A program made the position numbers and the translations under genes. A stretch of 64,000 nt of DNA from Homarus americanus (Eukaryota; Arthropoda; Malacostraca; Decapoda; Nephropidae): contig NW_024735554.1 in NCBI RefSeq assembly GCF_018991925.1, forward strand, positions 1,285,530 to 1,349,529, written 5' to 3'. A model generated the notes under the pieces. That model saw nothing but the letters and a program-made list of their open reading frames with translations. It did not search any database and was not told the DNA's origin. Of this stretch, positions 23,056 through 34,248 are shown in pieces; position 1 is the stretch's first letter, and each line of letters opens with the position of its first letter.

Positions 23056-24715
23056 TATCAGCATTTTAGCTAAAGGTCCGTGTGTACTTTCCTACAAATC
23101 TAAAAAACCCTGCCGATAAGGTATATATTTCATACGTCTCACTTTTCGTTTCTTCTGTTCACGGTTGAATAAAACACTTGCTCTGTCTAATGTGCCGTAG
23201 TTTAGTGTTCTTGAATATTATAAATTATAGAGCTTTTATAACAATTGTTAACAAATTCTGGGTTCAAAGTTCCGTCACTTTATCATCACCTTCTCCGTGT
23301 ACCTGAGGATCCAATAACATTTGAGGTGATGATGAGACAAAAAGGACCGTTGTTATGGCATTGATATCGCCTATTTTATTATGTTTATGTCCGTTGAGTT
23401 TTAAGTTCGTCTATTCTGTGATATCAACCTGAGTGACGAAATATTTTCCCAGATGGTGTTCTATAAATTGTTTTGGGTGTCGTGAAAATCATGTGCATCA
23501 CAGTAGGGCTGCAGATCGAGAGTTGTGTTATGAAGCATGTCTGCGTTACAGCAACTCAGCAACTAAGGTCTTGAAGCGAATAGTGCAGGTTAGTTATTAT
23601 TCTAATAATCAGCAATTAAATATTAGAGATATATACCTGGTTTGACAGAGATTCAATCATCTTAATTAAACAGGTAAATTGTGTACTCGATCACCCGAAA
23701 TACATCTGAGGCTCCTGTACATCTTCCCGTCATCAGCCGATCAGTTAGTGTCATTCAAGTCTCGTCCCTGGCTCGGTTCTCCCAGATTCGGTAGTCAAAC
23801 TTATCCCAGGCTGATGTGAATAGCGTTTCTAATATCGTAACCCATTGTACAGGCTAAACCCTAGCATACTAACTTTCATAACAACGATGTAACCAGTGTG
23901 AGTCTACAGTCCATCATCAATATCCCTTTACCCTCAGAGTTTCAATGTGTAGTGTAACAATGTTTTGATATAGAAAACCATCATTTGATAATTTTAGTTC
24001 ATTTACAGGTAAGATAATATAAAATGAAAACAAATGTAATTCAGGATCACCAAAATTCCGCCTGTCTGGGCAAGTCTTTGATAGTCAGGTGTGTTCCTCT
24101 GAGACGTCACTTCGATGGACCCACAGAGCCATGACACCTGCAAAAGACCGACATCTGCCATGGTTGGAGATCCACCTAGAATTTCCTGACACGTCAAAGG
24201 TGAACTGTATAAAGGGAAATAAGAAGAGAGAGTCAATGAAATGGAGGGAAAGGTTGGTAGAGTCTTGACGGATAGAAAAAATTATCCATTTCAATATCAA
24301 TTCCTTTGCTAATTTATTTTCTGTCGAGATTACCGTTGAGAACATAAAGAGGACGCGGAAGTTCTATTAATGTGAAAACTAAAAACTTACTTGACCAAAT
24401 CAGTCAAATTATGTCGATGGTCTAACATCAAGGTGTTTACTGATGTCGAATAACACAATCTGACTGTAGAAAACATTGTAAAGCATTAGTGTATATTGTT
24501 GGTCTAAAACTCGTGTGGTTTTATGAAGAAAAGATTAATTATAAAATACACGAAGGAAATATTAAAAGTTAATAGCAACTTAGATAAACAGACAGACATA
24601 GATTGAGTGAATGATTTAGACAAATTCGAAAAAGTTAATAATTAGAATCATGAACACGAGGACGAGAAATATGGCCCTGAAGGAGGAATATTGATGAGGC
24701 AGTGCGGATAATATG
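23056..24715. other. No confirmed gene
   Basis: AT-rich. Only the weak minus-strand exon candidate at 24055-24145 stands out; it is listed separately. The plus-strand 70-codon frame at 23433-23645 is unrecognised. Confidence 0.45.
24055..24145 (-). CDS. Weak candidate exon on the minus strand
   Basis: On the minus strand a strong acceptor-like GGTCTTTTGCAG (ending about 24146) precedes an open stretch containing SWLCGSIEVTSQRN and PDYQRLAQTGG, followed by a GTGATC donor-like string near 24054. Composition is protein-like. I know no family, and the donor is poor. It is opposite in strand to the other exon candidates. Confidence 0.2.
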
Positions 24716-24720
24716 AGTGT

Positions 24721-24770
24721 AGGACAAAAACCCCCTAGGACAAAAGCCCCCTAGGACAAAAGTCCGCAGG
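24721..24770. repeat. Three 16-bp tandem units AGGACAAAAGCCCCCT
   Basis: Units start at 24721, 24737 and 24753, the last ending in AAAAGTCC, which makes a small GGAC-AAAA-GTCC inverted repeat. An A/T-rich block follows. It could be the end of a small non-autonomous element; I see no matching opposite end. Confidence 0.7.
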
Positions 24771-24829
24771 AAAAATAATAAAATTTTTAAAATTATTTTA
24801 TTTTTTACAGTTTTGAACACTTCTCTAAC

Positions 24830-24845
24830 AAACCTAACCTAACCT
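24830..24845. repeat. Short interstitial telomere-like run (AACCT)3
   Basis: Three units of AACCT, the complement strand of TTAGG. Short enough to arise by chance in AT-rich DNA. Confidence 0.6.
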
Positions 24846-24919
24846 TCGAAATTCTGATATAGTTATAAAGAAGTATACAAGGAATACCTAAATGGATAAA
24901 TAATTATTTAAAGAACATC

Positions 24920-26815
24920 ATTGGCCAAAGGAAGGCTATAGGTAGAAGGATAAATCGTGGCGAAATTCACCTCCGGGACTATTAGGGTATTGGCGAGAAT
25001 AGGGTTAAAACCGAGATAAGGAAAGCAAAGAGGAATAATGAGTAAGGATAGCAAGGAGGCGAAGACAAACCCCAAAGGATTCTACCAAATGTATCAAACT
25101 AAAACACGAAGAAAAGATTGGACCAATACGGTCAGACTGGCGAGCTCACTGATAACGACAGAGAAATGAGCAATAATTTGAATAAATATTTTCAACAGTT
25201 TTCACCACCGAAATTTAAACATGATACGAGGGGCACCGACTCTATTCAGAGATGGTGGAAAACAAATTAAGTGAGATAGTAGTGACCAGTAACGATGTTA
25301 GTAAGCAAATAGACAAACTAAAGCCTAATAAGTCACCTGATTCGATGAGATATTTGCCAGAGTATTAAGGAATGTGGAAGAAGCTTAGTATGCCCTTAGC
25401 AAAGTTGTTTAACATGTCATTAAAACAGGTGTAGTACCAGAATCCTGGAGGATAGCAGATATGTACCGATTTTCAAGAAGGGGATAGATCACTATCCTCT
25501 AACTACCGCCAATCAGTCTAACATCAATAGGAGGCAAATTACTGAGCAATCATTTAAACTCTATTCGAAATCACCTGGAGAAGCACCGATTGATCAATGA
25601 TTCAGCATGGCTTCTGAAGCGGACGTTCTTGCCAAACTAATCTATTAACATTCTTTTCATCAGTTTTCGAATCGGTGGACGAGGGCACAATTATGATGTG
25701 GTATATCTCGACTTTAGAAAGCCTTCGACAGAGTCCCCGAAAGACTAATTAGAAAGGTGGCTCATGGCATCAAAGTGACATCCTTAAATGGATTAGGACG
25801 TGGTTACAGGACAGGAAACAGCGGTGAGCATTAACGGCACTAAGTCCATTGGAGCAACGTCACAGTGGAGTTCCCAAGGCTCAGTACTTGGACCATTATT
25901 ATTTATTATATACATAAACGACATAGATATCGGCATTGACAGCAACAAGTAAATTTGCTGATTACACTAAAATAGGACGTGTTATCAAATCTGACGAGGA
26001 CTCGGCAAAACTACAGGAAGATCTAAACAAATTTTTCGAATGGTCTGAAAAATGGCAGATGAAATTCAACGTCGACAAATGTAAAGTACTCAGTATAGGA
26101 GATGTAAACAGGAAACCACATACCAGATGAACAACGATGCCATAGAGAATCCGACTGCGAGAGAGATTTAGAGTAATGATAAGTAGGAACCTTAAGCCAA
26201 GTAAACAATGTGTTTTTGCTCGTAACAAGGCTAATAAAGTACTTGGGTTCATACAAAGGAGTGATTAGTTACAAGACTAGCGAGGTCATCCTAAAACTGT
26301 ATCTTGCTTTGTGAGACCACACCTGGATTACGCAGTTCAGTTCTGGTCACCGTATTACAGAATGGATATAGAATCCGAAAGAATTCAGAGGAGAATGACA
26401 AGACTAATCCCGGGCATTAGGAACCTTGAGTATAAGACAGGTTAACATCTTAATTCACTCCCTTGAGAGACGTAAGAGCGAGGGCGACCTGATAGAGGTG
26501 TATAAGTGGAAGGCAGGGCTAAACAAAGGGGACATTTCAAAGGAACTCAAACTATCAACCAGGAGCGAACTCGTAACAATGGTTTTAAATTAGACAAATT
26601 TAGATTTAGGCGTGAAATAGGTAAACACTGGTTTGGAAACAGAGTAGTGGATGAATGGAACAAGTTACCAAATATCATCATTAACTCGAATACGCTGAAT
26701 TGCTAAACATAGGTTGGATGCTCATATGAGCAATAGGGGTTGGTGTAAACAGGACTGCCCAGTATGGGCCAATAGGTACTGCAGTTTCCTCCATTCTTAT
26801 GTTCTTATGTTAACA
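24920..26815 (+). pseudogene. CR1-like LINE, frameshifted reverse transcriptase and 3' end
   Basis: The plus strand carries, in interrupted frames, a linker NPKGFYQMYQTKTREKIGP-type block (about 25070), KPNKSPD (25325), NYR then ISLTSIGGKLLS (25500-25550, one frameshift), HGF (25600), DVVYLDFRKAFDRVP-type block (25695-25740), SINGTKS (25830), the polymerase box with FADYTKIGRVIKSDED (25960-26005; the family has FADD, so an Asp is mutated to Tyr), EKWQMKFNVDKCKVLSIG (26050-26100), CVFARNKANKVLGF, PHLDYAVQFWSPYY (26320-26360), TRLIPGIRNLEY, and RFRREIGKHWFGNRVVDEWN (26600-26660). It ends in TTCTTATGTTCTTATGTT, the short tandem tail typical of CR1 elements. Many frameshifts and stops show it is inactive. 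The 5' end is not defined. A second, rearranged copy is at 38640-39957. Confidence 0.88.
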
Positions 26816-27285
26816 CTCGTCCAAGTTTTCGAAACTGCTTATGTCAAAATATGCAAATCAAAAGCTTTTACGGGTCAACAATACAGTGCACGAGAACAAG
26901 ACAATCTATGACATGTATGCTAAATGCAAATTAGGCACCTGATGCACTGGGTTTGTTGACTCACAACACATTGCTGTTTTGACTCAAAGTTTGAAGTCTC
27001 CGTACCATCGTGAACATCATCATCTCTGTGTGTAGTTAGTGTTAGTTCCTGTACATTTTAATAGTTAATGATGTACGTAATAGACAAAAGGAATGGTCCA
27101 TAAATGACAGGAGATTAATTTTCACAATATAATAAACAGTGATAATCAAAGTATATTTTTATCTGTTAATAATTTTTTTTTAAACTAGTCTCCTAAGGTA
27201 AAGAATAAAATAAATTATCAAAAAGATATAATATTAACCTGACGTTTGCTAAGAAATATAGCAATTGTTATATACTGTACACAAG
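26816..27285. other. No gene recognised
   Basis: AT-rich flank between the LINE and the SINE-like element. Nothing seen. Confidence 0.5.
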
Positions 27286-27289
27286 TAAA

Positions 27290-27445
27290 ATATTATTCGG
27301 CACCCTTACGGCGTGATACAATATGACACAGGTGCCGAATAATTTTTTATTGGGTGTACACAATTTACACCCCCTAGGAGCCGGTTCGAACTGGGACCAC
27401 CACGGTTGGTAGCAGGCAGATAGCCCACTGGACCATGATGGGCTT
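27290..27445 (-). mobile_element. tRNA-derived SINE-like element with two hairpins
   Basis: On the minus strand an A-box-like ATGGTCCAGTGGGC (27423-27436) and B-box-like AGTTCGAACCG (27382-27392) sit about 30 bp apart, as in a tRNA-derived Pol III promoter. Downstream on the same strand come two perfect inverted repeats: GGGTGTA/TACACCC (27352-27372) and a 13-bp stem ATTATTCGGCACC/GGTGCCGAATAAT (27292-27304 with 27331-27343). The tRNA species is not identifiable and a full cloverleaf is not evident. No second copy is in the window, so its mobility is inferred. Confidence 0.5.
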
Positions 27446-29030
27446 AAAAACTACCTCACCTTAACTACTAAGTTGTAGCCTTAGATGGCTGGTGTAGCCT
27501 GTCCACACCCAGGTCCAAGACAGCTTTAAATCAGACTCCCGCCACAACGGTATTATCAGTATATCGCAAACCTGTTATACAGACAAGTAAATCATTGCAA
27601 AACAATTTACATTTTTTTCTTACCCTCTCTACCATAACTTGATAACTTTACAATTAAGATATATTCAACAAGAGCGATCGTGGTGTTCATCGCTGGTGTT
27701 TCCTCCATAATGCTCATCTAAAAACTGTGGAACAAAGTCTCATGGCGTGATACAAAATTCTAAAAGCGAGTACCGCGGGCTGGCAACAGGGAATTCACTA
27801 AATATATATGTTCTAGAAGCGAGAATTTGTCCTCTTGCTTTAAAGGAAAGATGCCGTTAACAATGCATGAATAAACATGTAATTTTGTATATTTGAAACA
27901 ACAGCCGCTCATTGTGTATTTCAGATATATTGAAAGAAAGAAAGAAAGAATATCTTGTAAATTTAATAAGATTTCAGCAGACCCTCGTAACTGTACATAT
28001 GTTTGTTTACAGAGATTGTTTCAGTAATTCATGCAAATTCGAAGCCTGCATATTTTAGTATGTGGCTGTGATGTGTTTTAAAGTGTATATTTTACTGTTT
28101 ATTCCTACCTGTTTATTTTTTTTCTTCACTGTATACGTCTGTGGGTATTCTTATTCCAAGTCATTTTTTTAATAACTGTTTTTTATGATGATGAGACAAT
28201 TCCTGGGTAAGTTTCTCATCTTCAGGGCTCCTGTCTTATACAAAACAGTTGAGCGTCACCTGGCTGTGTTGAAACATCGGAGAGAGAGTCTTCAGCATCA
28301 CTATGGCCGGGTGATTTTACACCTCCTCTTTCCTGCTACTTTTTAACTTTTATTATTATCAGTTTGTATATACTATTAGCCTTATATGTCATTGATAACT
28401 ATCTTTAAGTTTAGTTGACATCACTATGACAGATATCAAGGAACAGCCAGACTTGAAAATGCAGAAGGAACAAGACAAGTACTATGAATATATATATGTC
28501 GCAGTTATTGTACAGTGCGGGGGGTTAAAAAATCTCATTGAAAATTCTTAGACACTGGTATGTTGAGTTGTTGCAGATCGCCGTTAGGACGATATCAACA
28601 ATACCAGTCATGGATGTGATTTATCGCCACGTTTTACCACACTGCTCTCTCTCCTCCTCCATCCTGGTTTTTTTTTTGTCATATTCCTCTTTCTTCTTCC
28701 TTCCCTTTCCTGCTTTACCTTTCTTTTCCTTTTCTTTGCTTCAATTTCTCTTCGTTCTTTTCTTCTCACTTTTTTCCTGGTGTCTTCTTTCCTCCATTTC
28801 TTCCCCTCTGCTTTCCTTTAACCACTTCCCCTGTTTACCCCAGAGATCATGTCACTTCAGTCTTTTCTAAACACAGTATATAAACACGGCGGTTATTTGG
28901 GGTTAAAACACACGTAGAGGAGAGTAAGGTGCCTGGATGAAAAGGTAAGGCTACGCTGAAATGGATTAAATGTTTCATCAATTAAACGCGTGATATATCT
29001 CCGTGTACTACGATCTTCTCGTTAACTACC
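27446..29030. other. No gene recognised; GAAA run and pyrimidine tract
   Basis: Contains a GAAA run (27932-27950) and a pyrimidine-rich stretch (28645-28860) whose open frame is low-complexity Phe/Ser/Leu. No other signal seen. Confidence 0.5.
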
Positions 29031-29034
29031 ACAG

Positions 29035-29168
29035 ACGATGACACTTATCCAAATACTTGATGCTTTCGTTTTGAGCGACGATGAAAGAGCTTGGCTTGAA
29101 CAAAGAAGATTCTGGGAGCTGCCTGACCAGAACATTATTACCCATCGTCTTAAGAGACATTCCTACAG
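29035..29168 (+). CDS. Candidate exon, product unknown
   Basis: An open segment of 134 bp is bounded by an acceptor-like TCTCGTTAACTACCACAG and a donor-like ACAG/GTGTTC. In-frame TAA lies 12 bases before the acceptor, and the other two frames have early stops. The reading frame gives LIQILDAFVLSDDERAWLEQ, then RRFWELPDQNIITHRLKR, charged and well mixed, unlike the low-complexity frames around it. Translation could instead begin at the ATG at 29038. Starting in phase 0 and ending in phase 2, it fits the candidate exon at 9289 upstream and the acceptor at 30800 downstream. I do not recognise the family. The donor is only moderate, so chance cannot be excluded. Confidence 0.35.
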
Positions 29169-30799
29169 GTGTTCGGTGTGTGTGTGTGTACAACAAATAT
29201 CAACACAATCATAGCATTCTGTTTTTATGAGCGCGAACGCACTGTCGGCTACAAGAATAAGTATACACCTATGTTTTGTGTTTGAGACAAAATATTCAAC
29301 ACTGTCCTGAACAGAACAGACAAAATTACAAAATTACCTGTAATTTATATTTTATTCCTACATATATGTTATAAATACATTTGTTGTGAATGTTTTAGTA
29401 GTGTCTAGTGTTTATATTACAAGTAATATATTGTATCTAATGGTAGTAAACTTGTTGCCGAATGGGGAGTGCAGTTATCGTACAGCCCTCCTCCTTCTTC
29501 TTACCCTACTTTTTTATACTGATGTTTGGATTAGTAAAGGAAGGAAGAGGAGAAAAATAGAAGAATAAAGAAGGGAAACAGAAAATAGTTAGATATAATA
29601 GGTGGGGAGTTGAGTTTTATCATGAGCCTGGATGCGCAGTTTCAACGTTACCAGACCATTTTCGGACCTTACAGCTACAGTGTGTGTACTTATTTCTGTG
29701 GCCGGATGCACAGTCACTCAACTTGTCGGGAATTAGGAATTCGAGATTCAGACTCTGAATCCGAAGCATTTATGGACAGAATAATGTATCATGCCTACTG
29801 CTTCTGGTCACGAGTCTGAATCTGGTTCGTGGTTCTCGACAGGACTTTTTGGGTGACTGTACGTGGTCCAACATTTCTTATTCTCCCCACCACTCCGCCA
29901 CCCACTTTTTTTCAATCGGACTCTAAGCTGCTTTTAGTGCATCGCGTGGCTTGAGGGCGACTCTCCCTTGGTGATAGCACAGTACCTTCCTGCCCTGCTG
30001 TGAATTGTTGTCAAAATTATATACTTTACTTACAATATTTCATCCAATATTAAACTTTATAATCAGCGTGTGTCAGAACATTTGCGTCAGCTGAATATTA
30101 GCCACCCTAACTCTACCTAGAGGGGGTGGGAATAAGTTATTGAGTAAATCTTCAGGTGATAAGAATTTTCCAATACATTCTAACAAATTTGTTGCCCCCA
30201 TAAGCATAGTTAAATCAACACAGGTGATATCCAAAAAATCGTTTTATGAACAACAAAATAATAAAATATTTTTAATGATATCTACAAGTTGCTTATAGGA
30301 TCAGAATACCATAAATCGCTCAGTAAGCATGGCAGATAACACTAGCAAATAATATGTTCGCATACATAGGAGTAGATCCAGTCATCTTATATCTAAATTT
30401 TGTACTAGTTCGTCATTGGCTATCTGTAATCCCTTGAATTTCCTGTCAACAGGAATCTGGGGTCCAGCGTATACCCCACAATGAAAAATTTGCTTAAAAT
30501 CAGTAAATAAATACAGATAATGCAATTTTCAGAGGTTAGATAATGTCTATCACGGATTTCAGGAATACGATACGTTATCTGAACAGTAATACTTTCTGCC
30601 TGAGGTGACAGTCGTTGCCCGAGGGTGTAAGTTTCTTTCTTCTTCTGGACGAGCCATAAGGTTGACATAAGTTAGCATAGGGTACCATGGAAATTATAAC
30701 ATATGAAAGTCTTACTGAAGCCTTTGGTTGTCATAATGATGGAGCTATGTATGTGTGCGCGTATGTGATGACATTTCGAGATTCTAAGATTTCTTGCAG
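29169..30799. other. Possible intron; no gene recognised
   Basis: If the two neighbouring candidate exons are real and joined, this is a 1,631-bp intron with GT and AG ends. Frames inside (29386-29568, 29610-29819 plus; 30420-30668 minus) have no family signature. Confidence 0.3.
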
Positions 30800-30947
30800 T
30801 GTAGTTTCTTCCTCAGTGTGGTTCAGTGCCTGGCAAGAACAAAAGAATACATGTATACAGATACTTGTGGGCAATGGGGAACCTGAAACGTTCCAGCAAA
30901 TGTTTGAGTCATGGATGGGCCTGTATCACAAGTTGGTTGATGAGTGA
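30800..30947 (+). CDS. Candidate terminal exon with gelsolin/villin-like motif
   Basis: After the acceptor-like AAGATTTCTTGCAG the frame reads VVSSSVWFSAWQEQKN, then TCIQILVGNGEPETFQQMFE, SW, and ends at TGA (30945-30947). The string G-x-G-E-P-x-T-F-x-x-x-F-x-x-W has the spacing found at the ends of gelsolin/villin/supervillin repeats, where a Thr begins a beta strand ten residues before Glu-Pro or Glu-Ser and Phe, Phe and Trp follow at fixed intervals. This resemblance is from memory of the family, not a search. An alternative acceptor ends at 30816. The bases after the Trp codon are part of a 33-bp tandem duplication (30919-30985), so the C-terminus may be secondary. The frame is open upstream to an ATG at 30687, which weakens the boundary evidence. 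Confidence 0.35.
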
Positions 30948-30984
30948 TGCAGCCTGTGTCACACGTTGGTTAATGAACACATCA

Positions 30985-31911
30985 TAATAGAGCTGGTCAT
31001 CACACCTCAGATAACACGTCATACTAGAGCTGTCATCACACCTCAGATAACACGTCATCCTAGAGCTGGTCATCACACCTCAGATAACACGTCATCCTAG
31101 AGTTGGTCATCACACCTCAGATAACACGTCATACTAGAGCTGGTCATCACACCTCAGATAACACGTCATACTAGAGCTGGTCATCACACCTCAGATAACA
31201 CGTCATACTAGAGCTGATCATCACACCTCAGATAACACGTCATACTAGAGCTGGTCATCACACCTCAGATAACACGTCATCCTAGAGCTGGTCATCACAC
31301 CTCAGATAACACGTCATACCAGAGCGGTCATCACACCTCAGATAACACGTCATACTAGAGCTGGTCATCACACCTCAGATAACACGTCATACTAGAGCTG
31401 GTCATCACCTCAGATAACACGTCATCCTAGAGCTGGTCATCACACCTCAGATAACACGTCATACCAGAGCTGGTCATCACACCTCAGATAACACGTCATA
31501 CCAGAGCTGGTCATCACACCTCAGATAACACGTCATACTAGAGCTGGTCATCACACCCTCAGATAACACGTCATACTAGAGCTGATCATCACACCTCAGA
31601 TAACACGTCATACCAGAGCTGGTCATCACACCTCAGATAACACGTCATCCTAGAGCTGGTCATCACACCTCAGATAACACGTCATACTAGAGCGGTCATC
31701 AACCAGATAACACGTCATACTAGAGCTGGTCATCACACTGATAAATGTCATACTAGAGCTGGCATCACACCTAGATAACGTCATCCAGAGCTGGTCATCA
31801 CTCAGATAACACGTCATTGAGCTGGTCATCACACCTCAGATAACACGTCATACTAGAGCTGGTCATCACACCTCAGATAACACGTCATACTAGAGCTGGT
31901 CATCACACCTC
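30985..31911. repeat. 37-bp minisatellite (about 25 units)
   Basis: Units of TCATCACACCTCAGATAACA followed by CGTCATACTAGAGCTGG. Variation is concentrated at one site (ATACTAGAG, ATCCTAGAG, ATACCAGAG) and in small deletions around 31690-31830. Every full unit has the ACGTCA string. There are no spacers, so it is not a CRISPR array. The minus-strand frame over it is a repeat shadow. Confidence 0.95.
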
Positions 31912-32925
31912 GCATGGAACAACACGACACAGCACCGCCATAACTCGTCCTTTGGTGTCATTATGTGTTGCTTACGGTCGTATGTCATTCCCAATCACCT
32001 GTAAACTCCCCTGCCACCTCCTGGGAACCCACCGGCCGCCTTCCTACCTTGTGTATAATACCCGCTACACCGAGAGCGTAATTAACCTCTGTATATATTG
32101 ACTATGACAGGAAGGTCAATAACTTATGTGTATGATCTATACCTGAGTGAAATTAACTTTAAATGCACTGCTTACAAATGGAGCATTAATACCCACGTGC
32201 ATGTCGCTCTAAACTTGAGTAGGTGTATAACTACATTATAGATAACTGTACAAAACACATTATAATCTACCACAATAAATCAAGAGTAACGATAATTTTA
32301 AGTAGAAACTATTATTTGCTTTTGTTTGTGAAGCTTCTAATAATGGCATACTTTAATTGATCAGGTTCTAATTTTTTTATTACTTTACATATAAACTGAA
32401 AAGTAGAATGTATTATATTTTATTAAAGACAAAGATATTAGTATGATCTCTCTATGCCTTTTATTTTATTTTTGCTAAAAACTGGTCTGACATCATATCC
32501 AATCAACAGAGATAAACATTTCCATAAATATCAAAGTTCGGGCTAAAAGTAACGACGGAGTAAATACAGCAACAACTATTGTCACTTCATTCACCTTCAG
32601 TTTAACCTCAGCCATTCATCCTCCTCGTTTCAACAGGGTAAAACAGAACCTAAAACGTGTTATAAATCATGTCGGTAATGTGCACAAGAACCATTTTACA
32701 CTACAACTCAGACCTCAAGTATTGCTCCAGAAATATTGAGTCATACGTCATGATCACAATGATGAGTCGACATTCTCGCCTGCGTTATGGGTGTAGAACA
32801 TAAATGAAAATATACGGCCTCATATATCACGATAGCAATCAAAATTTAGAGAGATGCTGAGCACAAAAATTTCAATATATTGACGGAGCTGTAAAAATGT
32901 TCATTGAAAGATATATTCTTATTTT
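31912..32925. other. No gene recognised
   Basis: AT-rich, only short frames. Nothing seen. Confidence 0.5.
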
Positions 32926-32926
32926 G

Positions 32927-32928
<2 letters not shown>

Positions 32929-32963
<35 letters not shown>
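32929..32963. repeat. CA microsatellite
   Basis: About 34 bp of CA. No hairpin-tail element abuts it, so it can serve as an empty-site comparison for the CA-nested elements. Confidence 0.97.
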
Positions 32964-32964
<1 letters not shown>

Positions 32965-33267
32965 AGTTGACCTCTGATCTCTACATGTTCACCTCTTCCA
33001 TCTTCCTTACCCTGATATTGAAGTGTACAGAAAAATATTATAGTTCATTGCCTTTGTTTCGTGTGAAATTAAACGAAACAGTGAAATATTCCATTTACAA
33101 CTTTATTTCACGGCACTTTATATAGCTTACTGTAAGAGCATCACATAATTCTGTTTATATCTGTTGATCCTCCGTGTTCTCCCCCACCTGTCCCCGCCTC
33201 GCCCCTGAAATATCATAGCCTCGCCGAGTTAAAAGAAAAATGCATAAAAAGGTAAACAATATAGGAA

Positions 33268-33453
33268 TTATAAAGAAGTTATTGCAACCAAGGGTCCATA
33301 AGACTCCTGGGTAACTGTGTGATCTAGTCTCCTCACAGCCATCATACTTAATAACCCCAGCGTGTCAGGCACTTCTAGGACACGTATCCTGGACACTGCA
33401 TCAGCACTCCTACTGTCTTTGATATGGAGATATGCTGCTTGAGGATTCTCCAT
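33268..33453 (-). other. Unassigned open frame with protein-like composition
   Basis: 61 codons on the minus strand from ATG at 33453 to a stop near 33268, containing SRSADAVSRIRVLEVPDTLG and DHTVTQESYGPLVAIT. Composition is protein-like rather than repeat-like. No family is recognised and no splice sites are clear. It may be a fragment of an unidentified mobile element. Confidence 0.2.
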
Positions 33454-33459
33454 GAACAG

Positions 33460-34150
33460 CCTGATTTATATAACCTATTGCTGTCACTGCTACATGATTT
33501 AATTTTCAAGGAAATTCAAGTACACTTCCATGATCTCTGAGAAAAATCTTCCTATCAGTATCTGTCACGATAAGCATACGGCGTAGGTATCTCAGGTAGA
33601 GGAAATGTTTGATTATGAAAATGTGGCTGGAAGTGACGCATTCTTTATGAGCTAAATCCCGATATAAAACTTAACATTACAGTCATTTTCACCAGGAAAC
33701 AACCACGACCATAACAGTGTAGGGTCATTAATTACATACGAGAAGACCTTAAAACTCATGAATTACAATACAAGACATTTTACTATACGAGTGTCTTCAA
33801 GGAAATAATATTAAAATAAGTTATGTGAGGATCTCTTTACAATTAACAAGCAATATATCGCCTATCTCATACAGCCAGTAGGGAGTAAAATATCCCTGCA
33901 GTGTTTCATTATCTTGACACGATGCCAACAATAGTCTGCAACACATCACCAACATTCAGTGATATTGGTAGAGGTAACTATTGTCTAATGGTGGTCACTG
34001 CCTCCAGCTGTGTCTGTGCTAGTGGTTCCGTGGCCTAACTCACCTGACTTCCACGTAACGTGTCTGAGCATCTTAACACCACACGGCTGACCCAAGAAGG
34101 AAAACTCCCCAAAATGCAGACAAGAAACTATGTCCACGTATGTAGAAGCC
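33460..34150. other. No gene recognised
   Basis: AT-rich, then a mixed-composition stretch leading to the CA tract at 34152. Nothing seen. Confidence 0.5.
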
Positions 34151-34151
<1 letters not shown>

Positions 34152-34189
<38 letters not shown>

Positions 34190-34247
34190 ACAACATCGCA
34201 GACTCACGTAAATACACAAACAGGCAGCTCACAAAACACACACACAC
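34152..34247. repeat. CA microsatellite with interruption, left flank of element
   Basis: CA run 34152-34184, about 50 bp of degenerate A/C-rich sequence, then a second CA run 34235-34247 that touches the start of the non-autonomous element. Confidence 0.93.
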
Positions 34248-34248
34248 T

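Noticed and set aside
30985..31911. CRISPR-like array
   Set aside because: Units are contiguous 37-mers with no unique spacers, and the genome is eukaryotic.
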